64,000 nucleotides of DNA from positions 124,001 through 188,000 of the forward strand of contig NZ_FNDX01000002.1 in the NCBI RefSeq assembly GCF_900099765.1, given 5' to 3'. This DNA comes from Paenibacillus typhae. Lineage in GTDB: Bacteria > Bacillota > Bacilli > Paenibacillales > Paenibacillaceae. Position 1 is the stretch's first letter; each line of letters begins with the position of its first letter. A model generated the notes under the pieces. The model had not been told where the DNA came from, made no database searches, and saw nothing but the letters and a program-made list of their open reading frames with translations. This document shows positions 49,279 to 60,876 of this stretch, piece by piece. Position numbers and translations under genes: made by a program.

Positions 49279-50055
49279 TTACAACCCATCCAGCATCCGC
49301 AGCAGCTGCCTGTAACGTTCCAGCGTAGCTGTATCTTCCACTCTGATTCCCGAATTATAGAAGGCGATATCACCGCTTCCGCTCTCCAGCAGATGATCAC
49401 AGTCCAGGATCCGTTTCAGATTGTTCGCTGTACCTATACTGCCTGAGATAAAGTCCGTCCCTTCCGGGAAAATCTCTTTGATAACGTTAGTAAAGTAAGG
49501 AAAATGGGTACAGCCAAGCACTACCGTTCCGTACTGGGACGGATCAAAGCGTGATAGCTCCTGTTCCAGATAGCTTTTGACCAGTTCATCATTAAACTCA
49601 TGCTGCTCGGCGAACGTAACCAGACCCGGGAGTGCCAGACTGTCGACGATATCCCGGTGGTCAAGGCGCTTGACCAGATTATTGAACTTTTCTTCCTTCA
49701 GGGTGAGGTTAGTGGCCAGGACGAGCACCTTTTTGCGGTGAATCTCCCATTTCTGCACAGCCGGCTTCACCGCCGGTTCAATCCCGAGGATCGGAAAATC
49801 ATAACGTTCACGCAGCTCCTCGATAGCGACACTGGTAGCTGTATTACAGGCAATGACAACGGCTTTTACCTGCTGCTCCGCAATAAACTGCACAGCCTGA
49901 AAAATATATTGTTTCACTTCTTCTTTCGTTTTCTCTCCGTATGGCACATTCTTCGTATCCGCATAGAACAGGTAATCTTCATTCGGCAGAAGCTTCAAGG
50001 CCTGGTGCAGCACCGTAATTCCGCCGATTCCGGAGTCAAAAAAACCAATCCGCAT
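49279..50055 (-). CDS. murI: Glutamate racemase
   Basis: 258 residues. FFDSGIGGITVL at the start, first catalytic Cys in IACNTATS and second in LGCTHFPY, with the Asp/His partners. Makes D-glutamate for peptidoglycan. Cytoplasmic. Confidence 0.93.
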   Translation of the reverse strand: MRIGFFDSGIGGITVLHQALKLLPNEDYLFYADTKNVPYGEKTKEEVKQYIFQAVQFIAEQQVKAVVIACNTATSVAIEELRERYDFPILGIEPAVKPAVQKWEIHRKKVLVLATNLTLKEEKFNNLVKRLDHRDIVDSLALPGLVTFAEQHEFNDELVKSYLEQELSRFDPSQYGTVVLGCTHFPYFTNVIKEIFPEGTDFISGSIGTANNLKRILDCDHLLESGSGDIAFYNSGIRVEDTATLERYRQLLRMLDGL

Positions 50056-50121
50056 AATTTCACTCTTTTCGTGCTTGATAATTGCGCTTATCTATTTTAA
50101 CACAACACCTTCTTGATTGAT

Positions 50122-50146
50122 GAAAAAAGACAGCCGGATACGGCTG
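50122..50146 (-). terminator. Terminator of the DinB-like gene
   Basis: CAGCCG-TATC-CGGCTG on the minus strand followed by TCTTTTTT. Confidence 0.7.
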
Positions 50147-50232
50147 ACCCCATACTCTATGCGGATGCGCGCAATATGTTCAATGAAATATGTATTGCGG
50201 ACAGGCTACAGCAGCAGCTTGGCCGAAGAGCT

Positions 50233-50700
50233 CTAGCGTAACCGCAAATTCCGCTTTATTGCCAGGATGGCACCAAGATGCAGCCCTTCATGATATATGG
50301 TTCTGATCAGCACCTGGCTGACTGTATACATCCCCATTTCAGTTGGAGGAAATTCTTCCTCCATCCGCTCACCGTACGTCTGGCGGATAACCAGCGGTTG
50401 CTGTGTGAGCCGGGTCTTAAGCTCAGCTATAGACGGCGTTTGCTCCGAAAAATCGGCCGGTCCCGTCCCATACCCGAACCATTTCATATAGCCTGGCGGA
50501 ATGGGCTGCTGCTCCCGGGTAAGGGCCTGCAGCCATAGAAACTGATCAGTATACAGATGTCCCAGATTCCAGCGGATATTGTTGTTAAACCCGGCCGGAA
50601 CCTTTTCTCCCTCGTCATCCGAAAGGTCTGCTACCGCTCCGATAAGCTCACTGCGGTACGCAGACAGCTGCTCAAATAGAACCTCATTCCTTCTTTCCAT
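50233..50700 (-). CDS. DinB-family (DinB_2) putative metal-dependent enzyme
   Basis: 155 residues forming a four-helix bundle, with the metal-binding histidines in RWNLGHLY and TIYHEGLHLG, the DinB/YfiT pattern. Such proteins include bacillithiol or mycothiol-dependent transferases; substrate unknown. Confidence 0.75.
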   Translation of the reverse strand: MERRNEVLFEQLSAYRSELIGAVADLSDDEGEKVPAGFNNNIRWNLGHLYTDQFLWLQALTREQQPIPPGYMKWFGYGTGPADFSEQTPSIAELKTRLTQQPLVIRQTYGERMEEEFPPTEMGMYTVSQVLIRTIYHEGLHLGAILAIKRNLRLR

Positions 50701-50765
50701 GTTAAACCTCCTAGTTCTCTGTAATTCTTCCAGATTCTATTGATACACTTTTGTTCAATGATATA

Positions 50766-50790
50766 AAACCCCTTGCACTATGGCAAGGGG
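50766..50790 (-). terminator. Terminator of the amylase gene
   Basis: CCCCTTGC and GCAAGGGG pair around a 6-nt loop, with TTTTAT on the minus strand. Confidence 0.75.
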
Positions 50791-50821
50791 TGCTATATGT
50801 TCCTTTATTTGATAACCGCTT

Positions 50822-53800
50822 CTACTTTAAATAGGTGCCGCTCTCACCGATCCCGCCGCTGCCGTTCAGCACGTAGACTCTGGCATTGCCTTTGCCGGAG
50901 CAGTTCAGTGTGATGGTGCCATTCGTTACACTTTTGATGTCTCCCGTCACAGCATCCACATAGGTGCCATTAGGAATGCCTGTGAAGGTAGCGTTGCCGG
51001 AGATGGTGACCAGTGCAAAGCTGTCGATGCCTTTAGAGGCGTCGGTATATCTTCTTTTAAAGGCCAGATTACCACTGACGTTCTCTGTGGAGTATTGGCC
51101 CTTTTGCAGCGCAGGTACGGCTCTTCTGATCAGATTGAGCTGCCGGATGTGCTTGGCCAGCGGATGGTTCAGTGATTCAGCGAGAGTACCCGTAGCGTTC
51201 GTATATCTTCCAAAATCCTGTACGGTGACGCTGCCTTCAATATTATCGCCGAAATAAGCGCGTCCTGTTGTGCTAAGCGGCGCATTCGGGCCAACGTCAA
51301 TCGCTTTACCCTTCTGGAACTCGATTTCCGAGCCGTAATAGATGGCCGGGATGCCGCGGAAGGTAAACATCAATGCCAGGTTCTCCGCCCAGGTATCCTG
51401 AGTTCCGGCAAAACGCTGGTTTTCCGGCGCCTGGTCTGGTGCGTAGTCATGGGAATCCACGTAAGTCACGTTCCAGGTAGCATCATTGTAGAACTGGTCT
51501 CCGCTGCGCATACTGAACGCTTCCTGCGCTGTTTTGAACGCCCAGTGCATCGGGAAGTCGATGACGTCCATGCCCGATTTCATGGAGTAGTCCGGAGTAT
51601 GATAATTGTTGCCGATCAGAAAAGCATTATTTGACGTCGGCTGGCCCGCAGTTGTGGCGTTATCCGCCCATTCCTGTTCAACGGACAGCTTGTTGGAAGC
51701 GTAGTCATTTTGACCATCGCCGGGGTAGGACTTTGCCGACTTCCAGGTATAGAACGGCGTCGAAATCGCCGGAATGCCGCTGTTCCAGACATCTCTGTAG
51801 CGGGTAGCGACCTCACCGAAGATGAAGAAGCCCGAGCCGCCTCTTTCCTTCCACGCCGGAACAAAGTATTTGTTAAAAATATACCGGCTGACATGCTTCA
51901 CCGTATCCACCCGGAAAGCGTCAACGCCCATATCGATATACTGGTTGTAGCTGTCGATCAGATACTGGTTGACCACCGGATTCTCGGTGTTGAGGTCCAC
52001 ACAATCCCCGGCGATCTGCCCGGTCTGGACAGTATATGACTCCCAGGAAAGGCTTTTTTCCGTGTGATAGATATTGTCATTGGTCTCGGCAGTCTTCATC
52101 AGGGCCAGTCTGGCCTGATACTGCTGATCCGGGGTCATGGAGTCGTAGTTGGCAGGCAGCTTGTTGGTTATTTTGAGCAGATTCGCGATGGTATCCGGTT
52201 TGGTCGCATCCTTTTTGAACATCGGGAACAGGTTCTCCTCGCCGAAGTTGCCGGTATGATTGACGACGATATCCTGAATGACCTTGATGCCCTTGGCATG
52301 GGCGGCGTTGATCAGATCCTGGTAGGAGGCGCCTGCGGACTCGTATCTCGGATCGACTTTGGCAAAATTAATCGCGTGATAGCCGTGGTAATCGTAACCG
52401 CTGGCATTCTGAACAACAGGTGTAATCCAGATGGCGCTAAAGCCGAGCGCTTTGATGTAATCCAGCTTTTGGATCAGTCCCTTGAAATCCCCTCTCCAGG
52501 CAGGGTCGGAATCCGGGTTGCCGGCCTTGGCATCATCCCAGGCATGGGCATTGTTGCTGGTATCGCCGTCATAGAAGCGGGAGGTAATCACAAAGTATAT
52601 GGAGTCTTCACGGAAATCCCCTTTGCTGCCGATGCTGTAGACAAAGCTTTGGGTCGTCCGGTTACCGGCGGCGTCAATCACCAGTAATTTCAGAGTCGTT
52701 GTTTTGGAGATCAGAATCTGCGGCCCGGTCAGCCCGGCAAGCGCATTACCTGTGAGGTACAGCTTTGAGCTGGTAGTAGGCTCTGTTCCGTCATCCGTAT
52801 AATAGGCGGTTACTGCTGCAGCTTTGTTGTCTTTAATGTTAAAAGAGACATTTACCGCTGTAGCCGACTGCCCTACCGGCAGATTCGGCGTAATGGCCGG
52901 TGGCTGCAGATCGGCATTCAGGTCAATCACATAGGCAAAAGAGGACACACTTCCTGCAACGCCGTCCGCGTTCACGCCAAACGCTTTGATCGTCATCGAG
53001 GACGATACCTGGATTGGAGCCGTATACAAGGCTGAGGCTATCGTAGGTGTAGAGCCGTTAGTTGTATAGTAAATTTTATCACCGGTATTGCTGCTAGATA
53101 GTGCAACCGTTTGTGCCGCATCGTAGGTTTTTGGAGCCGGCGAGACTGTGATGACCGGTGTCTTCAGCGCCTCGGGATTAGCGGTATACCAGACGTTGTC
53201 TGTGTAGTACCAGCTCTCTTTTACATTGCGGGTTAAATCGCCTGTCTGTTTGCCGTTGCTGTCGTTAAAAATCAGGCTGGTGCTTGCCGCACCGGGAATG
53301 GTGTAGCTGTACCAGTCATTACCGTCGGATTTCATCAGAATGCCTGGCCAGGCTCCGCTGACCGGTACTGTGGACGGACCCAGGTTCCAGTAATGGATAC
53401 GCATTGCCGAATTCCAGCCTGACGGCTTTTTCACATGGACCGTAATGCCGGCTGCCGTTGCTGTTGGTGATGGGGTTACGCTGGCTGTTGGAGTTGCTGT
53501 AGGTGTATTCGTTGGTGATGGTGTTGGTGTTGCGGTTGGTACTGGAGTTGGTGATGGCGTAACTACTGGAGTAGGTGAAGGAGTAGCAGATGGAATTGCT
53601 GTTGGCTGGACTGTCGGCACCGGAGTTGCCGTTGGTGTTGGTGTTGTTCCGGGCAGAACCGTTAAATAATCGATATTGATATTACCGCTGTCAGTTGAAT
53701 CGTATTTGTAGGTGATGGTGTTGCTGCCCGCCTGCAGGCTGAGTGATTCGGTCTGTTCGCCCCAGGTGTCCCAACTGCTTAGACTTGCAAGTGTAGTTTG

Positions 53801-54367
53801 CTTGACTTTGGTCCCGTTCACATAGACAGATACCGTCTTGGCACTGCCAGTCGCGTTCGCATAACGCAGAGTTGCGTTGTATGCGCCTGCAGCTGAAGCC
53901 TGCACTGTAAAAGCTGTAGCTGCGCCGCTGGCCGTGTACCCGTCCACAAAGCCTGCTCCCGAGTAGCCGGTATGATTGGTGTTTACTTTTGCCCCGCCTG
54001 TTAATGCTGCATTCTCCGCTTCATATCTGCCGGCAGAGGGAATGGTTACGGTCCAGTTTTTGCCGCCGTTATTGTCCCAGCTGTCGGTTGGAGCGGTGAT
54101 GTGATAGCAGTACGTCAAGGTTGCTCCTTCAGCGACTGCCAAATTGGCCGTGAAGGTCGTTCCGTTCCTCAACATTGCGGTGTCTGTAACGCTAGACCAG
54201 TTATTTGTTGTCCAGTGGAGGGTTACAGCCGTTGCCGTGCTGTTAGTGTAAGTAACGGTATAATTGGTATTGCTGGCGGACGCACCGCCTGACGCACCGA
54301 ACAAGCTGAAGCATATCGCAAAAATAACCAGCCAGGATAGAAAACGCCTCGTTTTATTTCTTACCAA
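50822..54367 (-). CDS. Secreted multi-modular GH13 alpha-amylase
   Basis: 1,181 residues from TTG (GGAGG 8 nt upstream). Signal peptide (1-32), a CBM25-like starch module (35-90), a CBM35/CBM6-like module (95-235), a Pro/Thr-rich linker (240-305), a CBM26-like module (310-395), two chitobiase-C-terminal-like Ig domains (405-575), then the GH13 catalytic barrel (about 585-1060). Conserved GH13 regions: [16 protein letters not shown] (nucleophile Asp near 818), FIFGEV (acid Glu near 850) and YVDSHD (near 972), then an all-beta C domain. Degrades starch or related alpha-glucans outside the cell. Upstream are a GCAAACGTTTGC dyad and a perfect cre. Confidence 0.9.
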   Translation of the reverse strand: MVRNKTRRFLSWLVIFAICFSLFGASGGASASNTNYTVTYTNSTATAVTLHWTTNNWSSVTDTAMLRNGTTFTANLAVAEGATLTYCYHITAPTDSWDNNGGKNWTVTIPSAGRYEAENAALTGGAKVNTNHTGYSGAGFVDGYTASGAATAFTVQASAAGAYNATLRYANATGSAKTVSVYVNGTKVKQTTLASLSSWDTWGEQTESLSLQAGSNTITYKYDSTDSGNINIDYLTVLPGTTPTPTATPVPTVQPTAIPSATPSPTPVVTPSPTPVPTATPTPSPTNTPTATPTASVTPSPTATAAGITVHVKKPSGWNSAMRIHYWNLGPSTVPVSGAWPGILMKSDGNDWYSYTIPGAASTSLIFNDSNGKQTGDLTRNVKESWYYTDNVWYTANPEALKTPVITVSPAPKTYDAAQTVALSSSNTGDKIYYTTNGSTPTIASALYTAPIQVSSSMTIKAFGVNADGVAGSVSSFAYVIDLNADLQPPAITPNLPVGQSATAVNVSFNIKDNKAAAVTAYYTDDGTEPTTSSKLYLTGNALAGLTGPQILISKTTTLKLLVIDAAGNRTTQSFVYSIGSKGDFREDSIYFVITSRFYDGDTSNNAHAWDDAKAGNPDSDPAWRGDFKGLIQKLDYIKALGFSAIWITPVVQNASGYDYHGYHAINFAKVDPRYESAGASYQDLINAAHAKGIKVIQDIVVNHTGNFGEENLFPMFKKDATKPDTIANLLKITNKLPANYDSMTPDQQYQARLALMKTAETNDNIYHTEKSLSWESYTVQTGQIAGDCVDLNTENPVVNQYLIDSYNQYIDMGVDAFRVDTVKHVSRYIFNKYFVPAWKERGGSGFFIFGEVATRYRDVWNSGIPAISTPFYTWKSAKSYPGDGQNDYASNKLSVEQEWADNATTAGQPTSNNAFLIGNNYHTPDYSMKSGMDVIDFPMHWAFKTAQEAFSMRSGDQFYNDATWNVTYVDSHDYAPDQAPENQRFAGTQDTWAENLALMFTFRGIPAIYYGSEIEFQKGKAIDVGPNAPLSTTGRAYFGDNIEGSVTVQDFGRYTNATGTLAESLNHPLAKHIRQLNLIRRAVPALQKGQYSTENVSGNLAFKRRYTDASKGIDSFALVTISGNATFTGIPNGTYVDAVTGDIKSVTNGTITLNCSGKGNARVYVLNGSGGIGESGTYLK

Positions 54368-54419
54368 ATAGACAACCTCCTGATCGAATGTTTGATATTG
54401 AAGCCAACATCTTTAATGC

Positions 54420-54431
54420 GCAAACGTTTGC
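54420..54431. promoter_or_regulatory. LacI-family operator upstream of the amylase
   Basis: GCAAACGTTTGC is a perfect 12-bp palindrome with the central CG of LacI/MalR-type sites, 52 bp before the start codon. Confidence 0.6.
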
Positions 54432-54529
54432 AAAAAAGGTAATAAAAGAACTTCCGGCTATTGGCCATCATTGCCTGTGCTAAACATAAACCATCCATCA
54501 CCCCCATGGATTGAGCGGAAAAGCTCCAT

Positions 54530-54544
54530 TGTATGCGCTTGCAT
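54530..54544 (-). promoter_or_regulatory. cre (CcpA) site upstream of the amylase
   Basis: On the minus strand ATGCAAGCGCATACA fits every position of the Bacillus cre consensus WTGNAARCGNWWWCA. Carbon catabolite control of the amylase is expected. The rest of the 54368-54851 gap contains no gene. Confidence 0.6.
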
Positions 54545-54802
54545 AAATGAGATGAAATAAAGCGGTATCCGCCGCTTCTGCTCCAATGAATTTTTCCTGA
54601 TTCTGATTATAGTATCGACAGCTGAGCGCGGTCAATGGATCTTTCGAGCTAATATCCGGAACTTTATCTGGTTAATACTCCTTATTACTACTGATTAGAC
54701 AATCAGAAACCGGTTTCCTGATTTTTCGCTTAAATAACGCTTTCTGCCTGATATTCTAGTTCAATTTACTCCATTAATAATTAATTACTTTAATTTTATT
54801 CT

Positions 54803-54831
54803 CAAAAAAGAGAGGGTCTGAAGACCCCCTC
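54803..54831 (-). terminator. Terminator of the alpha-1,3-glucanase gene
   Basis: GAGGGGGTC-TTCA-GACCCTCTC on the minus strand followed by TTTTTTGAG. Confidence 0.8.
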
Positions 54832-54851
54832 CTCCCTGCCGGCAGGCACTA

Positions 54852-57800
54852 TCAATTGTTAATGGTCAAATTAAAACCGGACTGGATGTAGTTGAGATTC
54901 GGATAAGCAATATTGCTTGTGACGAGATTGTTGAAGGTTGCCGATCCATTGCCTGTATAGGTATAAATGGCAGCACCTTTATGCGGTCCCGAGAAGCGTG
55001 AGGTTGTAATTCCGTCGAGACCTGTACCATTAATATTAATGTTGTTAAATACTATGTTTTCGAATCCGCCGCCATAGCCGAACTGGATCGCATCACGCTG
55101 GGTATTGATGATATCAATATTGGTAAAGGTGACATTTTTGACGGCATCATTGGAGGCTTCCAGGTCGATGGCCCCCCTTTCCCCGTTGTAAAGATCCTGG
55201 CTGGTACCGCTGTTAATGATCGTTGTATCCGAGAACACAATGCCGGTATTATTCTGGAAATGGTAGCCAGGGAACACGGTATTCATCCGGATGCCTGAGC
55301 CGCCTACTGTATCAATAATGTAGTTATGATCCGCCTTATGTCCGCTTCCTCCGAAGAAAGCAATCGCTGCTGCCCGCCAGTTATTTTCAATCGTATTGTA
55401 CGAGAACGTATTATTTACTCCGGCCGGGGCCCCGTTAGTGTTGCTGGTCCAGACGGCGAGCCCGTCATCCCCGTTATTGCGGATGCTGCTGTTGCGCACG
55501 GTAGAATAGCTGGTGCCCTGGGAAAAGTTGATGCCGTCTGCGAGATTGTTGCGGATCCGGCTGTTCTCAACAACCAGTCCGGTTGCATAGATTGCCGGGG
55601 TATGCGCATAATCCCCAACCCACATTCCACATTCAAAATGCTCCACCCACACATCATGAATCACCGAGTTGGTGCCGAAATTGTCCATAAAGCCTTTATA
55701 GATGGCATTCTGGCCATAACGTGAACGCAGGTTGGAATTCATGTAGACATTGCTGAAATCAAGCTTTCCGGTGACACGCAGGGAGATACCTCCCCCGGCT
55801 GCATTCGGATTGGTGAACTGCATATTGGTATGCCAGAAGCCGGCGCCGGTTATGGTGATGTTGTTGATCTTGCTGCTGACCGAGCCGATCTCCCACATGC
55901 TGCCTAAGTTAAAGGTTCCTTCCGGGATATACAGCGTTTTGCCCGCAGCGACTGCTGCCGTAACGGCTGCTTTGAAGGCGGGCAGATCATCCTGGCCGTC
56001 ATTGGCCACTGCGCCGTGGTCTGTAACGGCTACCGAATTTGCAGGACGGGCAATGGCTGCAGGAACCGGTTCAATCTCCAGAAAGTCCACGCCGTATTCA
56101 TAGGCATCTCCGTTATTTTTCTGGATGCGGATGGTGTCTCCGGCCTTGAGTGCCGTATCCAGCTTCCAGTGTACTTCATCGAAGCGGAACAGCGGACGTC
56201 CGCCGCCTGGTGCGTCTGACGGCATATCACCGGAGAAATACTGCCAACTGTAATAAGAGGTTAGGGCAACCGTCTTGACCTTGCTGCCGTTGACATAGAC
56301 ATCCAGTGAACCGTTAAGTCCCATGCCGTCCGGGGAATCTGGCATCGTAAAGCGCATCGTTACCCCTGCTCCGCCCTGCCCGGATCTTACGGTCCATTCG
56401 GCATAAGAGCCGTTCGACGGAAGGGCAATGTACTTCTGCCCGGAAGCTTCCGATGCAGTAAGAGACTGGTCGAAGGTCGGGGCTGTTCTGATTACCGCTG
56501 CCCCGCCTCTCACTGCATCCTCTGTGTCGTATTTGCTGTATGGCATGCTTGCTCCGCGCAGGGCGTAGACTACCAGATTTGAGGTGCTGGTATTGTTATT
56601 CTGCTTGGAAGCGGCTTCATTTCCATCTGCCGCTACTGTAGCCGTTACTGTATAATTGCCGTTCACGGCTGTCCATGTTCCCGGAACGGACACTTGAACG
56701 GCCTGCCCTGCGGCGATCACGCCGTTATAAGTGCCATTAAAGCTCTGTACAGTGGCACCGGCGGCATTTTTAAGCACCACTGTTACCGGATGGGTTCCGC
56801 CGGCTGAGGCGATGATGCCCTGGTTACGGAGATTGACCGTAAAGGATACACTGCTGCCCGCTGCCGGTGTACCCGGGCTCCATGAGACGGTTCCGGTTAG
56901 GTCAGAGCTGGAAATGGGATTGACGGCAAGTGCAGAACTATGACTGTAGCTGTTATTCGTTTCATTCTGCTCAATGACCAGGTTACTTTCATCCACTTTT
57001 GCGCTTAAAGTGTAGCTGGCTGCAGCGCGTGTTCCGGCGTTAACCGATACTGTAGAGGATGCACCGGCGGCAAGCGCACCGACGGCAGCGGAACCGGCAA
57101 GCTCATTATTGAGGTAAAAGTTAACCGTGGTTGCAGCAGATGCTGAATTGCCGTTATTTTTTACGGTGGCATTCAGCGTAATTGCAGCAGCTTCATCCGG
57201 AGCTGCCGGTGTCCAGGACATACCGGTAATGGTCAGGTCGGGATTGGCAGCCGGTGAGCCGAATACCTGAAATTCAGCTATCTGTCCTGCCGGTGCACCG
57301 CTGTTGGCTGTGATATTCAGCTGCAGGCGCTTGACCGTTGCTGTTACAGGAATAGTAACGGTGTTGCCGGTAGCCGGGTTAAAGGTATAGCTCTGGGTAG
57401 AGACCAGGTTACTGAAGGTGGTCGTAGTCTGATTATGTCCGAGCACCTGAATGGTCTGGGCCCGTGTTCCCCATTCAGCGGCCGGGTTCAGCTTCAGGAC
57501 AATAGAGGTAATATTTTGATTGGCCCCGAAATCCAGAGTCAGATTACTCGGGCTGCTGCCGCCTTCCCAATACGTTGCGGTGTTATTGTCGTTAGCATTT
57601 GCTGCTGTAAAGTTCTGGGTTACAGAGGAGGCTGTGATCGTTTTGCCGATTGCGATATTGCTGCCCGGCGGAGCGGTTGCTGCAGGGGTTGCGGTTGGTG
57701 AAGGCGCTATGGACTGGGTTGGCACAGGTGTAGGTGCAACCGTAGGTGTGGGCGCCGCCGTAGGAGCTGGTGTAACGGTTGGAGTCACAACTGGAGTAGG

Positions 57801-58751
57801 TGTAGCTGTAACGGTGTCCGCCACTGTGATCTGATCAAGATTCACGTTGGCGCTGTCACCGGCATCATATTTGTAGGCGACCGTGTTGTTCCCGGCATTC
57901 AAATTCAGCGCCTCGGTTTTTGTCCCCCATGTATCCCATCCGGAGAGGTTCGGCAGCGAGGTCTGGCGGATTTTGACCCCATTCACATAGAGGCTCAAGG
58001 TCTGTGCCGAGGTATTCCCGTTACCATACCGTAGAGTGACATTGCGTGTACCGGCAGCCGGCACGTTAACCGTAAAGGTAGTGGCCGCCCCTTGCGTCCA
58101 GTAGCCGTCAACAAAGCCTGTACCCGAAAACCCGGTGTGATCGGTATTCACCTTTGCACCGCCGGAGAGTACTGCGGATTCAGCCTGATACGTACCGGCG
58201 GCCGGTGTAGCTGTCGGTGCAGGTGTCGGCGTTGCACCGGCCGCGCCATAAATTTCAACCTCCGAGAACTGTGCGGCCGGCCAGCCGGTGTTGGCCGTCA
58301 CAGTGATCCGGACGTAGCGGGTGCTGGAAGCGCTGAAGTCAACGGTCACTGCGTTGCCTGATGCAGGGTTGAATACATAAGCGGCGCTGCCGGCAAGGGT
58401 GCTGAATGAAGCTCCGTCCGGACTGCCTTGAACAGACAAGGTCTGGGTGCGCGTCTCCCAGGCAGGCGGCAGCTTCAGCACGACCTGGTCAATGCTGGTG
58501 CTTGTCCCGAGATCAACTTGAATCCATTGCGGAAATGAGCTGTTCGTACTTTCCCAGTAGGTGCCCGGATTGCTGTCTTTTACATTGTCAGGTGAGTACG
58601 TCTGGGATTGGCCGCTTGCGGTGACTGTTTTACCCGGGGTCAGATTCTGTCCACCGGCGGCAGCTACGACTCCGAAGGAACCGGCAGCCAGATACAGGGT
58701 CGAAACCAGCATCGCCGCTACAAGTGACCAGATGGCATACTTGTTACGCAT
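54852..58751 (-). CDS. Secreted multi-modular GH87-like alpha-1,3-glucanase/mycodextranase
   Basis: 1,299 residues. Signal peptide (1-32), discoidin/F5-8C domain (35-172), CBM35-like module (188-312) closely similar to that of the amylase, Pro/Thr linker (313-365), second F5-8C domain (368-505), two CARDB domains (508-730), a further beta-sandwich (735-900) and a right-handed parallel beta-helix (905-1299). The helix contains AVTDHGAVANDGQDD..AF at its start and NNGDDGLAVW, like the paired aspartates of GH87 enzymes. GH87 enzymes from Paenibacillus and relatives carry the same discoidin/CBM6/CARDB modules and attack fungal cell-wall alpha-1,3-glucan or mutan. A pectate-lyase-like specificity is less likely. 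Confidence 0.8.
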   Translation of the reverse strand: MRNKYAIWSLVAAMLVSTLYLAAGSFGVVAAAGGQNLTPGKTVTASGQSQTYSPDNVKDSNPGTYWESTNSSFPQWIQVDLGTSTSIDQVVLKLPPAWETRTQTLSVQGSPDGASFSTLAGSAAYVFNPASGNAVTVDFSASSTRYVRITVTANTGWPAAQFSEVEIYGAAGATPTPAPTATPAAGTYQAESAVLSGGAKVNTDHTGFSGTGFVDGYWTQGAATTFTVNVPAAGTRNVTLRYGNGNTSAQTLSLYVNGVKIRQTSLPNLSGWDTWGTKTEALNLNAGNNTVAYKYDAGDSANVNLDQITVADTVTATPTPVVTPTVTPAPTAAPTPTVAPTPVPTQSIAPSPTATPAATAPPGSNIAIGKTITASSVTQNFTAANANDNNTATYWEGGSSPSNLTLDFGANQNITSIVLKLNPAAEWGTRAQTIQVLGHNQTTTTFSNLVSTQSYTFNPATGNTVTIPVTATVKRLQLNITANSGAPAGQIAEFQVFGSPAANPDLTITGMSWTPAAPDEAAAITLNATVKNNGNSASAATTVNFYLNNELAGSAAVGALAAGASSTVSVNAGTRAAASYTLSAKVDESNLVIEQNETNNSYSHSSALAVNPISSSDLTGTVSWSPGTPAAGSSVSFTVNLRNQGIIASAGGTHPVTVVLKNAAGATVQSFNGTYNGVIAAGQAVQVSVPGTWTAVNGNYTVTATVAADGNEAASKQNNNTSTSNLVVYALRGASMPYSKYDTEDAVRGGAAVIRTAPTFDQSLTASEASGQKYIALPSNGSYAEWTVRSGQGGAGVTMRFTMPDSPDGMGLNGSLDVYVNGSKVKTVALTSYYSWQYFSGDMPSDAPGGGRPLFRFDEVHWKLDTALKAGDTIRIQKNNGDAYEYGVDFLEIEPVPAAIARPANSVAVTDHGAVANDGQDDLPAFKAAVTAAVAAGKTLYIPEGTFNLGSMWEIGSVSSKINNITITGAGFWHTNMQFTNPNAAGGGISLRVTGKLDFSNVYMNSNLRSRYGQNAIYKGFMDNFGTNSVIHDVWVEHFECGMWVGDYAHTPAIYATGLVVENSRIRNNLADGINFSQGTSYSTVRNSSIRNNGDDGLAVWTSNTNGAPAGVNNTFSYNTIENNWRAAAIAFFGGSGHKADHNYIIDTVGGSGIRMNTVFPGYHFQNNTGIVFSDTTIINSGTSQDLYNGERGAIDLEASNDAVKNVTFTNIDIINTQRDAIQFGYGGGFENIVFNNININGTGLDGITTSRFSGPHKGAAIYTYTGNGSATFNNLVTSNIAYPNLNYIQSGFNLTINN

Positions 58752-59041
58752 GATAATCCTCCTTAGCTAAAATATGTTGGTATACACCCCCATTATAGAG
58801 ACCCGGCCAGGCTGGCAATAAGAGGTAATTCTACGGGAAAGATAGGCATTTCCACGCTATTTTGCAATAAAACCCCATCCTTGTCTTTATGCAGATAACT
58901 TGCTGCTCATACATACCGTTGCCCGGGAAGCTGGTACAAAAAGTAATTCCTGCTCTTTAGATTGGAGCTGTTTTTTACGATATTAATAACATGGATTTTA
59001 ATATTTATTACATCTAGAGATGAGAGAGAGTTGTTGTCGTG

Positions 59042-60760
59042 ATGAGGTTTTTGGTCAATCAAAAGGTTTCGGTAAAAATTACGGGGTTAGTCGGGCTATC
59101 CATTGTGTTCATGATGCTCGTCGGCTTCACAGGGTACCATTACCTTAGCAAGATTAATGCAAACGCCAAGCAGATGTACCATCAATACATGGTTCCCAAC
59201 GAGCTGATCAGCGGGATTATCATGGGCAACGCCCAGATCAATACGCTGCAGCTGCAGCTGATGATCCCTTCCAACCAGACAGCTGCACGGCAAAAGGAAA
59301 TCAATGACTCTATCGCTGCGATCATCACGGGTAACATTGCCGCCCAGAAAGAAATCGAGTCGATCGGGATGCCGGAGGATGTGAAGCAGCTGTACGCTTC
59401 GTTTAAGGAGCTGATTCCGGTAAGCAACGAAGCCCGCGATCTGATGCTCGGCAGACTCGAAGCCAACCAGCCGGCTGAAGCTTATACTCTTTTTGAAAAC
59501 GAGCTGACACCGGTCCGCACTGAAATTATGAATATACTTGAATCCATCAAAGAGCTGAACCAGAATGCGGCCGCCGAGCTGAATAGCAGCAATAAAAAAG
59601 ACGCCTCAAGCAGCATGCTGGACTTGATTCTGTTGCTGGCAGCTTCGCTGCTTGTGTGCGGTACCGTAAGTCTCCTGCTCTCCCGCATGATAACCCGGCC
59701 GCTGAATAATCTGAAGTCGCTGATGCATGACGCCCAGAACGGCGATCTCTCCGTTAAAGGCAGCTACAGCTCGAAGGATGAAATCGGTGTGCTGACTGCA
59801 GGGTTTAATGAGATGATTGCCGGTCTGCGGGGCATTATCTCCAAGATCGGCGAGCACTCCCAGATGCTGTCGGTAAGCTCTGAAGAGCTGCTGGCCAGCT
59901 CCATCCAGACTGCTGAGGCCAGCAGCCACATTGCCGAAGAGATTCAGGCAGTAGCGGACGGGTCCGCTACCCAGCTCAGCAGCTCCCGGGAATGCAGCCG
60001 GGCCATGGATGAGGTATCCACCGGCATCCAGAAGGTTGCCGAGTCGGTGACTGATATCTCCGGCGTAACCAGCTACACAACCGAGCAGGCGGTACACGGC
60101 GGCGCGAAGATCACTACAGTCAGCCGTCAGCTGGATACGATACTCTCCACCTCCCAGGCATCAGCAGCGGTCATCCGCAAGCTGCATAATGACTCGCAGG
60201 AGATCGGCGCTATTGTAGACCTGATCAGAGGGATTGCCCAACAGACCAATCTGCTGGCTCTTAATGCTTCGATTGAGGCTGCACGCGCTGGTGAGCACGG
60301 ACGGGGCTTTGCGGTCGTGGCCCAGGAGGTCCGCAAGCTTGCCGAGCAGTCCAACCAGTCTTCCGAGCAGATCGCTTCCATCCTCTCGGAAGTCCAGACG
60401 CTGACCGAGGAGGCCGCCTCCATGATGGACAAGGAGGGCAGCGAGATCCGTCTTGGTCTTGCCGGCATGCATGAAGCGAAAGAGACCTTTGAACAGATTG
60501 TCAGCTTCATCCAGGAGGTGAACCTGCAGCTGGAGGATGTCTCTGCCGCCGCCCAGCAGATCTCGGCCAGCTCCGAGGAGGTCAGCGCCTCCCTGATCGT
60601 AACCGAAGAGATCGCGGATTCCTCCTTCAACAAGACACAGAACGTTGCAGCTGCCTCCGAGCAGCAGACGGCAACCATGAAGGACGTCGAAGGCGCCGTC
60701 AAATCACTGAGTGTAATGGCTGAGGAGCTGCAGGAATTGTCCGCCCGGTTCAAAATCTGA
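59042..60760 (+). CDS. Methyl-accepting chemotaxis protein
   Basis: 572 residues (GTG three bases earlier also possible; no clear SD). First helix (about 12-34), extracellular four-helix-bundle sensor (4HB_MCP, 35-190), second helix (193-213), HAMP (214-268), and a long signalling coiled coil with the conserved hairpin [43 protein letters not shown]. Ligand unknown. It stands divergent from the glucanase gene and might sense sugars, but this is only a guess from position. The 290-bp gap before it holds nothing else that I recognise. Confidence 0.92.
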   Translation: MRFLVNQKVSVKITGLVGLSIVFMMLVGFTGYHYLSKINANAKQMYHQYMVPNELISGIIMGNAQINTLQLQLMIPSNQTAARQKEINDSIAAIITGNIAAQKEIESIGMPEDVKQLYASFKELIPVSNEARDLMLGRLEANQPAEAYTLFENELTPVRTEIMNILESIKELNQNAAAELNSSNKKDASSSMLDLILLLAASLLVCGTVSLLLSRMITRPLNNLKSLMHDAQNGDLSVKGSYSSKDEIGVLTAGFNEMIAGLRGIISKIGEHSQMLSVSSEELLASSIQTAEASSHIAEEIQAVADGSATQLSSSRECSRAMDEVSTGIQKVAESVTDISGVTSYTTEQAVHGGAKITTVSRQLDTILSTSQASAAVIRKLHNDSQEIGAIVDLIRGIAQQTNLLALNASIEAARAGEHGRGFAVVAQEVRKLAEQSNQSSEQIASILSEVQTLTEEAASMMDKEGSEIRLGLAGMHEAKETFEQIVSFIQEVNLQLEDVSAAAQQISASSEEVSASLIVTEEIADSSFNKTQNVAAASEQQTATMKDVEGAVKSLSVMAEELQELSARFKI

Positions 60761-60820
60761 GCTGTGATTCATGAGCCGTACGTCGTATCGTACTGACACT
60801 GACTTAATGCCCCGGTAATC

Positions 60821-60866
60821 AAAGCGGCCGCCCGGACAGATCAATCGTCCGGACGGCCGCTTTTAT
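60821..60866. terminator. Bidirectional terminator after the chemoreceptor gene
   Basis: A 17-bp stem (AAAGCGGCCGCCCGGAC with its near-complement, one mismatch) followed by TTTTATCTT; also serves the convergent minus gene. Confidence 0.85.
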
Positions 60867-60876
60867 CTTATTCGGC

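Noticed and set aside
53440-53660. Short tandem repeats that might look like a CRISPR or minisatellite
   Set aside because: They encode the Pro/Thr/Ser linker of the amylase; a similar tract at 57680-57800 encodes the linker of the second glucanase.
53445-53669. Gly/Val-rich plus-strand ORF
   Set aside because: Complement of the Pro/Thr linker codons; repetitive composition is an artefact.
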